64,000 nucleotides of DNA from Rhinopomastus cyanomelas (Eukaryota > Chordata > Aves > Bucerotiformes > Rhinopomastidae), in contig VXBP01002229.1 in NCBI GenBank assembly GCA_013400115.1, forward strand, positions 1 through 64,000, given 5' to 3'. Positions 12,110 to 22,639 of this stretch are shown in pieces (the stretch's first letter is position 1; every line of letters begins with the position of its first letter). Both the position numbers and the translations under genes were made by a program. The notes beneath the pieces are model-generated. The model was not told the DNA's origin, did no database searches, and was given only the letters and a program-made list of their open reading frames with translations.

Positions 12110-12425
12110 ACCCTCTGCTCCCATCTGTGGAGGGGACTTTTTACTGGAGTGTTTCGTGATGGCACGGAGGGCAATGGCTTTAGGCTAAAGGCCAGGAGAG
12201 TTAGATTAGATCTCAGGAAGAAATTCCTCCCTGTGAGGGTGCTGAGACACTGAAACAGGTTGCCCAGGGAGATTGTGGTTGCCCCATCCTGAGAAGTGTT
12301 CAAAGCCAGGTTGCATGGGGCTCTGGGCAACCTGCTCTAGGGAGAGGTGTCCTTGCCCATGGCAGGGGGTTGGAGCTCCATGATGTCCAAAGTCCCTTCC
12401 AACCTAAACCATCTGTGGTTCCACA
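12110..12425 (+). mobile_element. CR1 3' end
   Basis: The plus strand carries the CR1 3' region: CCTCCCTGTGAGGGTGCTGA, CAGGTTGCCCAGGGAGATTG, GTGTTCAAAGCCAGGTTGCA and CCCTTCCAACCTAAACCATC. Truncated at the 5' end. Confidence 0.85.
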
Positions 12426-12429
12426 ATTT

Positions 12430-13730
12430 GTTTTCCATGTATCCAACAGCTTTTCACTACCTAGAATGCTGAAAGATGAATTCAGTTGTCTTTGTACTAC
12501 TAAAACAAAAGCAAATGCAAGTATTCTTTTATCAGTAAATGCTCTTACCTTCATCAATTGAAGGTCTCCAATGAGGAACTGGCATTATACAGACACGATC
12601 TGAAACAATTCTGCAGCACCAGGCTACACCTGAATGAAGTTATGACTGCAATCACACAGATCCTTAAAGCATTAATTTCAACAGTATGATAAGATGAAAC
12701 AACTGGCCTGAAAGGGGGTTTGACTGCCATTCTACTAAATGTCTTTAAATTGCTATGGCCTGGCCATAAAATGCTGATTTTTAAAATGCCATGGTGACTT
12801 CACATTAAAAGCAAAAACCTCAACTAGGGCAAGAGAAGCTTTGAAACAAATACACAACATATCATTAGGCATTTGTTTATTCAAGATTGCAAATAGAATG
12901 AATAGCATTTGCTAGTCCCCAGTGGGAAACTCTGTCCAACTTATGTAAACAGACTTTTGCTACAACAGAGATTAAATTTTTATGCAAACCTGACAGTAAC
13001 ACTGAAAAATTAAAAATTGTTTCAGCAGCAAATTCAACATTAAATAGCAATCGGTTCCGTGTCTAGTCCATTATTTTAGAACAAACAAAACTGCTGACTC
13101 AGGGTATGAGCTCAAGCCTCCAAGCAAAGAAGGCTGCATTCAGTCTCTGCAGCCCAATCTGGTTTTGCTTACTGGAACCCTTTAACTTAGGTTAAATTAG
13201 CCCCAAATTGTAAACTACTGCCAGTGGTTCATTGGGGGACTCAGATACATTCAGCTTTCTGGGCAAAGTCAGGCTGAGCAGGATCACCCTGTTTCTGACA
13301 AGTTGTTGTGTTTTTCCCTGGAAGAATGAAGAGTTCATTGGAGAAAAAACAACCAAACAAACTCTCATACTTATCTATTCTAAGGAACTGCATCAAAACC
13401 AGACCCATCCATGAACTGGACTGTGTGTAAGATCTAAATAATTTATTTTAAAAATAACCTTCTGAGCACCTACAAAAAGCTCAGAAGTTGTGGGGTGGAT
13501 TGAACCTCAGCCTCAGTGAAGACTGTTAAAAGAGGAGACACCTCTTGCTACTTACAGATTTGTTAACAGTAGGCTTTATCCCCTTCATTCCTTAAATATG
13601 TTTAACTTCTTCAGTTGTTTCTTCTCTCAGAAATGTGAAGGGTTGTTTGTATATAATGTTAAAGAACAGTGTTTCACCTATTGTTGACAGACATTGTCCT
13701 GACAAAACACGCTGCAGACAGAGAGACAGA
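12430..13730. other. Intergenic, nothing recognised
   Basis: AT-rich sequence between GCNT3 and GTF2A2. No exon-like frame or repeat family recognised. Confidence 0.5.
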
Positions 13731-13734
13731 GTCA

Positions 13735-14038
13735 AGTATTTATCTATGTGGGGGTGATAGGCCAGACCATAGGAAGTTGTGCTCACTATGTAACTGGGAG
13801 ATCTGGCCAGCTCACAGATGGGCTGAGCACTGGTTTAGGGTGGCCAGCCAACTGCATTGGGCACCACTACATTTATACATTCTTTTATTTGTAGTATTGT
13901 TATTATTAGCACTTCTCTCCTTATGTCATCTGTAAGGTTTTTATTTCCTTCCAATTCTCCTCTCCATTCTCTTTGGGGATGAGGGACCAGTGAGCAAGCA
14001 GCCGCACTACGCTCAGGTGCCAGCTGGGGAACGTAAGT
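13735..14038 (+). mobile_element. LTR remnant resembling avian ERVL-type LTR
   Basis: GGGCACCACTACATTTATAC, an AT-rich middle with ATGTCATCTGTAAGG, a CT-rich run, then GAGTGAGCAAGC-like (CAGTGAGCAAGCAGCCGCAC) and GTGCCAGCTGGGGAAC follow the layout of the 3' part of a common avian ERV LTR. It looks like an old solo LTR with no internal genes. Confidence 0.55.
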
Positions 14039-14216
14039 TTTTTAGCAAAGTCAAAATCATTTTAATGTGTTTCCTGGTTAAAGACAAAACATTAGCATTT
14101 ATCTACATTTGAAAGGTAGAATAGAAAGGCCTCAAGTGAAACCAGCAAACCCAGAACAGCTTGGTGACATACCAAGAGGGCCAGCAGCTACCTAACAACA
14201 GCCTTCATAGCCTTCT

Positions 14217-14545
14217 CATAGAATTATAGAATCACTACGGATTGGAAGGGACCTCAAAAGATCATCTAGTCCAATCCGCCTCCAACAGCAGGATCACCTA
14301 AACCAAGTCACACAGGAACACATCCAGGTGGNCTGCTAACCACCCCTCTTCTAATCCACCCCAGGATGCTGTTGGCCCTCTTGGCCACAAGAGCACATTG
14401 CTGGCTCATAGTCATCTTGTTGTCCACCAGGACCCCCAAGTCCCTTTCCCCTACACTACACTCTAACAGGTCAGTCCCCAGCCTATACTAGTACCTAGGG
14501 TTGTTCTTGCCCAGATGTAAGACTCTGCACTTACTCTCTTCTCTA
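14217..14545 (-). mobile_element. CR1 with joined 3' end and ORF2 C-terminal segment
   Basis: The 3' tail is at the left (AGAATTATAGAATCACTACG). Minus-strand reading further right gives CR1 ORF2-like VLHLGKNN..., DLGVLVDNKMTMSQQ and VAKRANSILG. The usual sequence between these two parts is missing, so the copy is internally deleted. One undetermined base lies at 14332. Confidence 0.85.
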
Positions 14546-14549
14546 CTCA

Positions 14550-17230
14550 AAGGCATCACTGATTGGTATGAAAACAAAAGTTCTGGCATTATTATCTGTA
14601 AACAACGTCTACATCCAATTCCTGATTGAAAGACAGTTCTCAGTTTCTGTTGGTGTTATTCACAATTTATCCCAGATGATTTGGTTCCAAAAACAAAGGC
14701 GTATGATGTGCACATTTATTTCCAACTCACCCTCTCCTTTTAGCAGTGACATAGTTTCTTCTGAAAGAACAAGACTACTCTCAAATTCAGCGGTGAGTTA
14801 AGACAAACAGGTTGTTACACCGGACAGCATTTCCTCTTCCAAAGGCATTAGAAATGTCAGATTTATCAGTGCAGTTGCATGTCAAGGCAGTGATACAGAA
14901 AGAAAAATAAAATGTTTCTTTACCATTTCAAGTGACAATTAAAAAAAATTACTCTGCTGTAATATAAGACGTTGTATTTCAGAGATCTCAAAGTATCTTC
15001 GCAGTAAGATCACTGTAATCTCGGAAAACTGGCAAAACAGTACAAAGAGCTGAAAAAAGAGCGTACTTCAGAGTAGGACAAGCTCTAGCCCAAAGGAGCA
15101 CTGCTGCATTAGAATATAGCATCCACTAAAAAAACTTGGTTCAACCACATGTGAACTTAATCAGTAAAATCTTGGGCTATCAAAACTGGAGACAGATTCA
15201 GATCAGAAATAGTGGCATCACTGTCCAGTGAGAGGATGAAAATCTGCTCCTAACAGTTCTGTCTACAATCATTAACTGACAACCTGAACTTTAAATAAAC
15301 CACCTGCTGCTCAAGGAAATACATTGCAAAGTGTAATTTACTTCTCAAGATATGCACGGGAGGAAGGCAAAACTTGAGTTCTGAAATTGAGTAACAGATG
15401 ACTTTTTTAAACTCGCCTAGCATTAATGTATTTCAATATGGTCTTCACTTTGCATTTACAAGAACAACATAATATGAGCTGCAGCTGGTGGAGTGTTTAC
15501 ACAGCAGGTCCTGGAACAGCTGAACTCTAGTTCGGAGGGACTGTTCCCTTCTTGCTTTGCATTTCTTTCATACTCTACAGAATCACAGAATAGTTTAGGT
15601 TGGAAAAAACCTTCAACATCATTGAGTCCAGCTGTTAATCTATGTGATCACCTCTGAAATGTCCTATAATAACAAAATGGGTCTTTTGAAATAAATTCAG
15701 AGGAAACCAGGTTATAAATTCTGAACAACCTAAAAGTGAACATGCCCTGTAGGAACAAAATACCATTAAAGTATTTGCAGTCATGAATAGAATCGATTCA
15801 GGGAACTGAGTTCGGGAGTCCTTTCTCTTCTGACTGCAACTGCAGCAATTGTGAGACATGAACTAGACTCCTGATTAACTGTTATCCACCTTGTTGGAGG
15901 GTGCAGGCTCTTCCTGCATGAGGTGAAAGCTCTGTTAGTATTCTGTGACTTACTACCTACTAAACCATGATCACTGATTTATACAGGGAATCTATCTTTG
16001 AGCAAAGCTATCTTCCAAACAACGATCACCCTTTAAATGACAGTGAAACAAGAGTCCCAGTATAGCATTTTCAAAGTCAAGGTGTTTTCTACCACGCTCC
16101 TACTTTTCTTTCCATCCCCTAGAATGTCTAGTAAAGCAAAACAGTCACTAGTACCTTAACTGAAATTACCGCCTCCTTAAGCTGCTGAGATCCTTAAAAT
16201 CAAGTAAGTATCTGTGCTTAGAGTAACTCTGATCTGCTTCATTGAGTCGAGTCACTGTATGAAGGTACACAGCAATCCTGATTAAACTTGTCTTCTGGAA
16301 ATGGATTATAAATTCTTTCTGCTCTGCATTTTAATTTGTGTGTCTCTGAAAACATTAAAGCCACATATTGACATCCCTGACTGAGCAAACAGTTTCCTTC
16401 AGATAACATCTCAGTTTGCACACTTAAGGAACTCACAGAATCTCTTTTCTCAGAAGCCATGTTCAAATCCACAGCCAGTTCTGCATTGGTGTTTGTTCTT
16501 GCCTTCACTGCCTTTTGGCTAATTTACTTTCTAGCCAGAAACATCCACTCTAGCTCAAGGCTCATAGGTATCTTTTACTTTTGCTCTGCTACTGATGGGT
16601 GGAAGCGACAGTGACCTCTCTGAAGGAAATTTACAAATTCAGACAAGTAACTGAATCTCTCTACCAGCACTAGAGGCAAGAAAGAAGCAAATAAGCAGCA
16701 ACAGGTATGCTGATGCTGCAGCAAGTGAGAAGGTTTGCCTTCCACTGGGTGTTAAAAACAGCTTACTAAAACGAAACGACAGTTAACAGCTGTAGGTGTA
16801 AGTTAACAAATCTCCCAAGAGCACAAAGCACCTTAATCATACAAACATGATGGCATTAGGTGAATTCAAACACAAAAGATAGTAAGTGGCAAGAAAGTTA
16901 TGGATGGTAATGCAGTAAAAATCAGAAATACTGGTACCACTTACCTTCTCTTTGCAACCTTCTCCTTCAGTGAACTGAAACGGCCTCCACAGAACCAGCA
17001 GATCTAGGGCCTGGACAAATTTCATCCCAGAGCGAGAGAATGAGTGCTGCTGAACTGGTGTCAGAACTTGCGCTGGCAGCTACGAGTTTACAGGAAATAA
17101 TTCCTCCAGAAGCACAGACAAGCTTCTCTTCTGCAATGAGCAGGCAGCGGGCTTCATCCCATAGGCAGGTACTCCCCAAGGCATTGCTAGAGCCTGATTA
17201 TGCTGGAATATCCGACCTGTGTGGTGGATG
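14550..17230. other. Intergenic downstream of GTF2A2
   Basis: AT-rich sequence. Apart from a short CR1 tail at 15576-15645 nothing is recognised. Confidence 0.5.
15576..15645 (-). mobile_element. Short CR1 3' terminus
   Basis: ACAGAATCACAGAATAGTTT followed by AGGTTGGAAAAAACC and TTGAGTCCA is the reverse complement of a CR1 tail; only the last about 70 bp remain. Confidence 0.7.
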
Positions 17231-17234
17231 TATG

Positions 17235-17460
17235 GCTAGGAGGTGGGTGTGGTCTATCTTGACTTCAGGAAGGCATTTGACAGAGTCTATAACAGCATCC
17301 TAGCAGCCAAAATGAGGCAGTGTGGACTAGAAGATTGGGCAGTGATGTGGATCGTGAACTGGCTGCATGACAGAAGCCAGAGAGTAGTGGTCAATGGGAC
17401 AGAGTCTAGCTGGAGGCCTGTAACTAGTGGAATGAGCCAAGGGTCAGTACTGGGACCAGT
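17235..17460 (+). mobile_element. CR1 ORF2 reverse-transcriptase fragment
   Basis: Plus-strand frame reads VYLDFRKAFDRVYNSIL, then WIVNWLHDRSQRVVVNG and WRPVTSGMSQGSVLGP, the CR1 RT block. It stops abruptly where an oppositely oriented CR1 tail begins. Confidence 0.9.
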
Positions 17461-17790
17461 CATAGAATCATAATCATTAAAGATTGGAAGGGACCTCGAA
17501 AGATCATCTAGTCCAATACCCCTGCCACAACAGCATCACCTAGACGAAGTCACACAGGAACACAACCAGGTGGGTCTTAAACATCTCCAGTGAAGGAGAC
17601 TCCACAACCCCCCTGGGCAGCCTGTTCCAGTGCTCCGTCACCCTCACTGGGAAGAAGTTCCTTCTCATATTGATGTGGAACCTCCTATTTTCCAGCTCAC
17701 ACCCATTGCCCCTTGTCCTGTCACTAGGTGACACTGAGAAGAGCCTGGCTCCATCCTCCTCACACCCACCCTTCACATATTCATATTTAT
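17461..17790 (-). mobile_element. CR1 3' end
   Basis: Tail CATAGAATCATAATCATTAA at the left, then GATCATCTAGTCCAATACCC and the conserved CR1 3' region. The minus frame gives GARLFSVSPSDRTRGNG and TEHWNRLPRGVVESPSLEMF. It ends near 17790, about 100 bp from the GTF2A2 poly(A) signal. Confidence 0.92.
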
Positions 17791-17879
17791 TCGGAGCACT
17801 GACAATACCGTGAGAATACGTTATGTTCAAGATTGCTTTTAAACAAAATTTTCTAATGATCACTCATTCACAAGTTTTT

Positions 17880-18163
17880 AAATAAAAGTTTACTACAGAA
17901 TTTATTTTGAACAACACAAAAAAAAAGGCAATAGTATCTGCTGTAATTAAAAAAAAAGAAAGAAAAAAGTAATGTGTTCATGCCCCATAAGGTGAAGAAA
18001 TGCTACCGGTATTTCTTCGCATGTCATTCTGTGACGCTTTCTAGTACAGATTAGCTCACATCTGTATCACAAGGATTATGTACGAACACAGTCCCTTTCC
18101 ATGCTTCTCTCCAGAAAGTGCTGCATATTAACAGAACATATTGCAGACAAACCTCAGTTCTAT
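17880..18163 (-). other. GTF2A2: GTF2A2 3' UTR with polyadenylation signal
   Basis: A canonical AATAAA on the minus strand (TTTATT at 17901-17906) lies about 260 nt after the stop, giving a short 3' UTR. A CR1 copy (17461-17790) begins about 100 bp beyond it. The exact cleavage point is inferred. Confidence 0.7.
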
Positions 18164-18189
18164 TCATTCTGCAGTATTAGAACCAGTGT
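18164..18189 (-). CDS. GTF2A2: GTF2A2 terminal coding exon
   Basis: 26 coding nt after an acceptor ending TTTCCTAG. It completes N and adds TGSNTAE and a TGA at 18164-18166. It is too short for ORF finders; the phase fit and the human-like tail support it. Confidence 0.93.
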
Positions 18190-21100
18190 CTAGGAAAGAA
18201 AAAGAAGCAGTGAGTTAACACACACCTCCTCCACAGCAGCAGGGCGCAAATTAAAGAGAATGACTGCCATTCTCTGATAGCTTTCCCAAGCTCAAAAGCA
18301 TGTTCTGTACCTATCCAGCTCCCTCCACAGCTGTCAGCGTGATGCACAAACTGCTTGTGCTGTTTCACTCTGTTCAGTAACACTGAAAAGAGCCAGCTAA
18401 AGACTTGGGGATTTGAGCACAGGCATAATTTGCTATTAAGGCATTAAAAATACCAGAAGCTTTGCTCTACCAAGCACCTGACTGCAGACAGCTGCAAGTA
18501 CATCTGGCTATATTCCACAATCTACTGAACAGAGTGGGGTGCACATCCAGTAACACAAGCTCCTGTGGAGTGTGGGCTCTAGGTTACTGTGCATTTTGAA
18601 GCAGATACCAAGAATGAGCATAAATCCATTTTAAAAAGCCTGACAGCAATTCTCTGTTCTAAACTTTTGTCAGAGGCAGCCATTAACACGAGTGCAGCTT
18701 CTGGTATTTGCTACCATTACTGCTTTCTTGTTCTTAGGGCTATGGAAGAAAATCCTTAGCTTCAGTATGGAGAATGACAAGTCAGGGTGTACTACATTCC
18801 CTTAGCAAGTCAGCTTCACGTGGGGAAAAAAAGGCTGCAACGTTCATAGCAGCTTCAAGCCACCCTGTTCTTTAAATCTTATCTGCATACTTTATCGAGA
18901 GTGAAAACAATTATTACTTGGAAAATAAGGTTTCCTCTACTAGATATAATAAGCACACAAAAAATAAACGGTAAGATTATATGCTTGGCTAATACCAGAA
19001 GTTGAGCAAACAATAAATTCTGTCAACTCTAGAACTGTAACTTTAAGGCACCGCTGTAGTCGCACCGGGACCAGGAAGCTATGAAGAACTTGGTTTCAAA
19101 GACTTTATTTTCCTCTCTGTTTTCTCCTTTTGGCCCCATTTCATTCATTTTTAGCAATATCCTACCACATCAATAGGTTTAAGTTATAAACCAGCTTGCC
19201 ACAAAGGTCTCTTATATGACTTTTTCCACTAAAGAATTTCAAGGACCACAGACAAAAGCAATCCAGCTGAGCAGACATGGCACACAGACCCTAGCAAGCA
19301 GCATATGTACAGTGGGCCTATTGAGCAACATAAAAATATTGCTGTAAGATTTGCAAAAGCTTTCTGTGTGCTTGGGTTCCCTGCTATCGAATTCAGCAAA
19401 CAATTGCTTAGACATTTTTCTCACACAATTGCTTGCTCAGAGCCATGAAGCACTCACTGAATTCAATAAAACAGTGCCGTTCTAAAACAGGTTAATACTA
19501 GAAAAATCACCACACACACATTCACTTTTGACTTTCTAATCCCTGGAGCAGTAGGTCCTTCCCAACAGCAGGTGTGCAGCAATCCCTATCAGTCTTATTT
19601 CAGTGCTGATGAGTTCAAAGCACTTAACTTGTTTTTGTTTCACTTCTCACCATATGCAACTGGGAGTGCAGAGCCTATTTTTTTTTCTCTGAATAATGCA
19701 ATTGGTCTGGCTTTAATCAAACAATTGGTCCAAGCTTTCTGTAAACGATCAAGTCTTGTGTCTCAGCTTATTTATACCATATTGCATACTTACTTTTTCC
19801 ATCACATGCTACAATTTTCACTTTATCCACTTTCACAAGTTCAGTGACCTCCCTAAATTCAACATCATTCAGTACAAACGTCCACACGTTGTCACAGAAC
19901 CTGTATGTATTCAGAGACCCCTTTAAAAAGACAAGAGATGTTTTCTATAGGACACATCCTACAAGTAACAGAACATACGACTTTTACTTTTACGTGCCTT
20001 CTAGAACTAGGCTTGCCATGAAGGCAGGTGTGAACCTGAATGCATACACACATGGCAAACAAGCAATTCCGAGGAAAGCTTTAGCTTAAATGCCCTCCAG
20101 TGGCTGAAAATGCCAGGACCATGTAGTGTTGTTAAAAGTCTTTCCAAGGGGAAGCTCCACAAACACCGTAACAAGTCCACATTTTTTCTGACGTGCATAA
20201 AAGATTGGTATCGGAAAAGAGTTCTTAAAACTTGGACCCACAACAAAAATAAGAGCAGTGATCAAAATAAGATGTGAAATCTGCAGTTGTTTAAATAACA
20301 CAAGAGTTTAAATCAAACAATCAATACAAAAATGATCAATGTGACATACAGGGGTACCCCTCATGCTCTGTGTATTACTGAGGATGTCGGTAACACAAAC
20401 CTTTTGGCCTTCACCTTTTCGTATTTTAAACTGATACTTGTGAACTTAAATTAAAAAAAGTTACTTGGAGCTTATCTACAAAACACTTTCTGACCCATGT
20501 TATACACCACTGCACACAAAGCAAGTGAAAGAAGTTAAACTCTTTTTAATGTATCTAAAAAATACAAAAATGTGAAATCTTAAAAACTCACTTCATTCAT
20601 GTGTTTGGCATAGACTGCAGAGGAAGTATAAAGGACATGACTTCACAGGGCAACTGTTTTGGTTTCATCCTCAGGTTTACAATCAAATTAACATTGCTGG
20701 ACACTAATTAGGGTGGCTGGCTGGGGAAAAAACCCCAAAACTTATCTTTCTATGATACCTACAGAAAGTAGCTACAAAGTGTTATTGCATAAGGTAGATC
20801 TTTCACTCCGTAGTCTCTCATTGCGTTACAGATGTGAGTGAAAATCTGGCCTCATCTCCCTTCTGTTGCTGGAGCAGAAGTTTCCCTCCCCATCTGCCAG
20901 GCTGGCAATACTACCCCTCCCTATCTCCCCCGTCTTCATTCACCCACATCTGGTATTTGCATTCCTTCAAAAGATCCATGAATAACAAGCCCTACAATCA
21001 CATGGAGGCTGTATGTGTAAACAGATGTTATTTCAGAGTCAAACTAGACTTCCATCATGCTTTGCTCAGAGCACAGAGGTTTTAATGACTTTCTGCACCT

Positions 21101-22002
21101 CATAAAAAACATTTACATGTTAACTTACCCTGAAGTTTACTCTGTTCCTGACTCGTTGTGCCAGTGCTGAGTTTATAGCTTTATCAAACTGAAGCAGCAC
21201 CTGAAGGGCCAGCTGAGGTGTGATTTGCTGGGACTAAAGAGGTCAAAGCAAAAGTAAGTTTTCAGTTGTTTAAGTAAACTAGCAGTAAAATTTATACCAC
21301 CAAAACAGAGTTCCTACAAACCAGATCTTGAGAGCAATTGGCAGAATTACGTGCCTGTGTTTACTTCTTTTGTCCTATTTTCACTGAGAGAAGAAGCAAC
21401 GTGCTAATGTGATTTTAACGACATTTTTTCGGTGCTACTCACGATTTTGTCTGACAAGTACTCTTTGGAAACAACAAGCAGAGCGGGAAATCCACTATGT
21501 TTCCTAGTGAGGTTCATCCCTGTGAGGGTGCTGAGGCACTGGGACAGAGGTTGTGGGTGCCCCAGATGTGAAAGTGTTCAAGGCCAGGTTGGATGGGGCT
21601 CTGGGTAACCAGGTCTGGTGAGAGGTGTCCCTATCCATGGAACTGAATAATCTCTTAAGTCCCTTCTAACCTCAACCATTCTACGATCAGTCTGGCTGTT
21701 CATGTACTAGGCCACGCAGCGGAGGACAACACCGTATACAGAGAATGTGTTCCTTCATCTAAAAGCCTAAGACTTGCCACGTAAATGGAGCACAGATAGC
21801 TTTTCATTTCCACCAGTAAGTTCTCCAATCCCTGGCTGTAAACAACCCAACACAGCAACCACAGAGCTATTTTAATGACTAACCTCCCTCTCGGCTACGG
21901 CCATGCCCAGGCCCACGGCCCCGCACACACCTGTATGAGCTCGTCCAGGCTCTCCTGCAGGCTGTTGCCCAGCGTGGTGTTCCTGTACAGCTGGTAGGCC
22001 AT
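18164..22002 (-). CDS. GTF2A2: Transcription initiation factor IIA subunit 2 (TFIIA gamma), four coding exons
   Basis: Small subunit of TFIIA, which binds TBP on promoter DNA in the nucleus, stabilises the TBP-TATA complex and counters repressors of TBP. Coding exons on the minus strand are 21931-22002, 21129-21233, 19794-19920 and 18164-18189 (72+105+127+26 = 330 nt), giving 109 aa, the length of the human protein. Exons 1 and 2 encode the helical N-terminal part ([16 protein letters not shown]..., then the helix containing LQFDKAIN). Exon 3 encodes the beta-barrel part ([15 protein letters not shown]). Exon 4 encodes only the tail, ending in NTAE where human has NTTE. All introns are GT-AG and all phases agree. 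The start is secure: an in-frame TGA lies at 22006-22008, two codons upstream. GCNT3 converges on it and BNIP2 lies upstream on the same strand, as in human. Confidence 0.97.
19794..19920 (-). CDS. GTF2A2: GTF2A2 coding exon 3
   Basis: 127 nt, 42 codons plus one base, between an acceptor ending TTTAAAG and the donor GTAAGT. The reading runs from [13 protein letters not shown] to KIVACDGK, through the conserved barrel segment. Confidence 0.97.
21129..21233 (-). CDS. GTF2A2: GTF2A2 coding exon 2
   Basis: 35 codons between an acceptor ending TTTAG and the donor GTAAGT. The reading runs from [11 protein letters not shown] to RVRNRVNFR, with S at a position that is A in human. Phase 0 at both ends. 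Confidence 0.97.
21500..21692 (+). mobile_element. CR1 3' end in GTF2A2 intron
   Basis: CATCCCTGTGAGGGTGCTGA, TTCAAGGCCAGGTTGGATGG, CTATCCATGG and AAGTCCCTTCTAACC define a 5'-truncated CR1 tail between coding exons 1 and 2, antisense to the gene. Confidence 0.85.
21931..22002 (-). CDS. GTF2A2: GTF2A2 coding exon 1
   Basis: 24 codons, from ATG at 22002 to CAG before the donor GTGTGTG. The reading begins [12 protein letters not shown] and ends DELIQ, phase 0. Confidence 0.97.
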
Positions 22003-22189
22003 GGTTCACCGAAGTGGGCTGGCCCTGCCTTACCAGCCACAGCGCCAGTGCCTGCTATGTCCTGGCTCTCATTTAAAAGAAACGAAAACAATTACTAAAA
22101 TAAGTAATAATAAAAATATCTAAACGCCACAGCAGAGCCTTAAGGCGCAGTAAGGGCGGATAGGCCTGTAAGGAACAAGCGCTGACAGC

Positions 22190-22620
22190 CAAGAGCCCTC
22201 GGGAGCACCCACCGCCCTTTGTGCCCTTCAAGGGGCCGTGGCTGTCCCTGGCTCTGTCCCTCGGCCACACCGGCCCCGGTCCTAGCCCGGAGGAGCCGCC
22301 CAGCGCTGGGCACAGCCCGGTCCCGCGCCCCCCTCCACGTCCCAGCGTCGCTCCTGCCCGCGGCACCCCAACGGCCGCCGGCCTCACCCGCTCCCAGCGG
22401 CCGGAAGACGGAGGGAGGAAACAGAGCCGCGGCCGCCCCGTGACCCGGAAGCGGAACCCGGCCCCAGCCGCTCCGCCCGCCTTCCCCGCTACCCGGCCGT
22501 TTGTGCTGCGTAGGAGGTGGGTTAACGTCTTAGAATCAGCGACTGGCGAACCCAGGGCCTGCATTTCCTGGCGCAGAGACCAGTGACGTAAGTGGAGCCC
22601 GAGCCCTCGTTAAGCAAAGA
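22190..22620 (-). promoter_or_regulatory. GTF2A2: CpG-rich promoter region of GTF2A2
   Basis: A GC- and CpG-dense block upstream of the GTF2A2 start, in contrast to the AT-rich flanks. It contains two CCGGAAG sites (22401-22407 and 22445-22451; ETS-type) and a CRE-like TGACGTAA (22584-22591), with no TATA box, as expected for a housekeeping promoter. A donor-like CGG/GTGAGG at about 22388 on the minus strand could end a noncoding first exon. The start site and that exon are inferences. Confidence 0.7.
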
Positions 22621-22639
22621 GCTCTGTCGGTTTTCTCCG

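Noticed and set aside
22073..22586. Frames of 121 and 163 codons in the GTF2A2 promoter
   Set aside because: GC-rich fortuitous frames on both strands of the CpG island.
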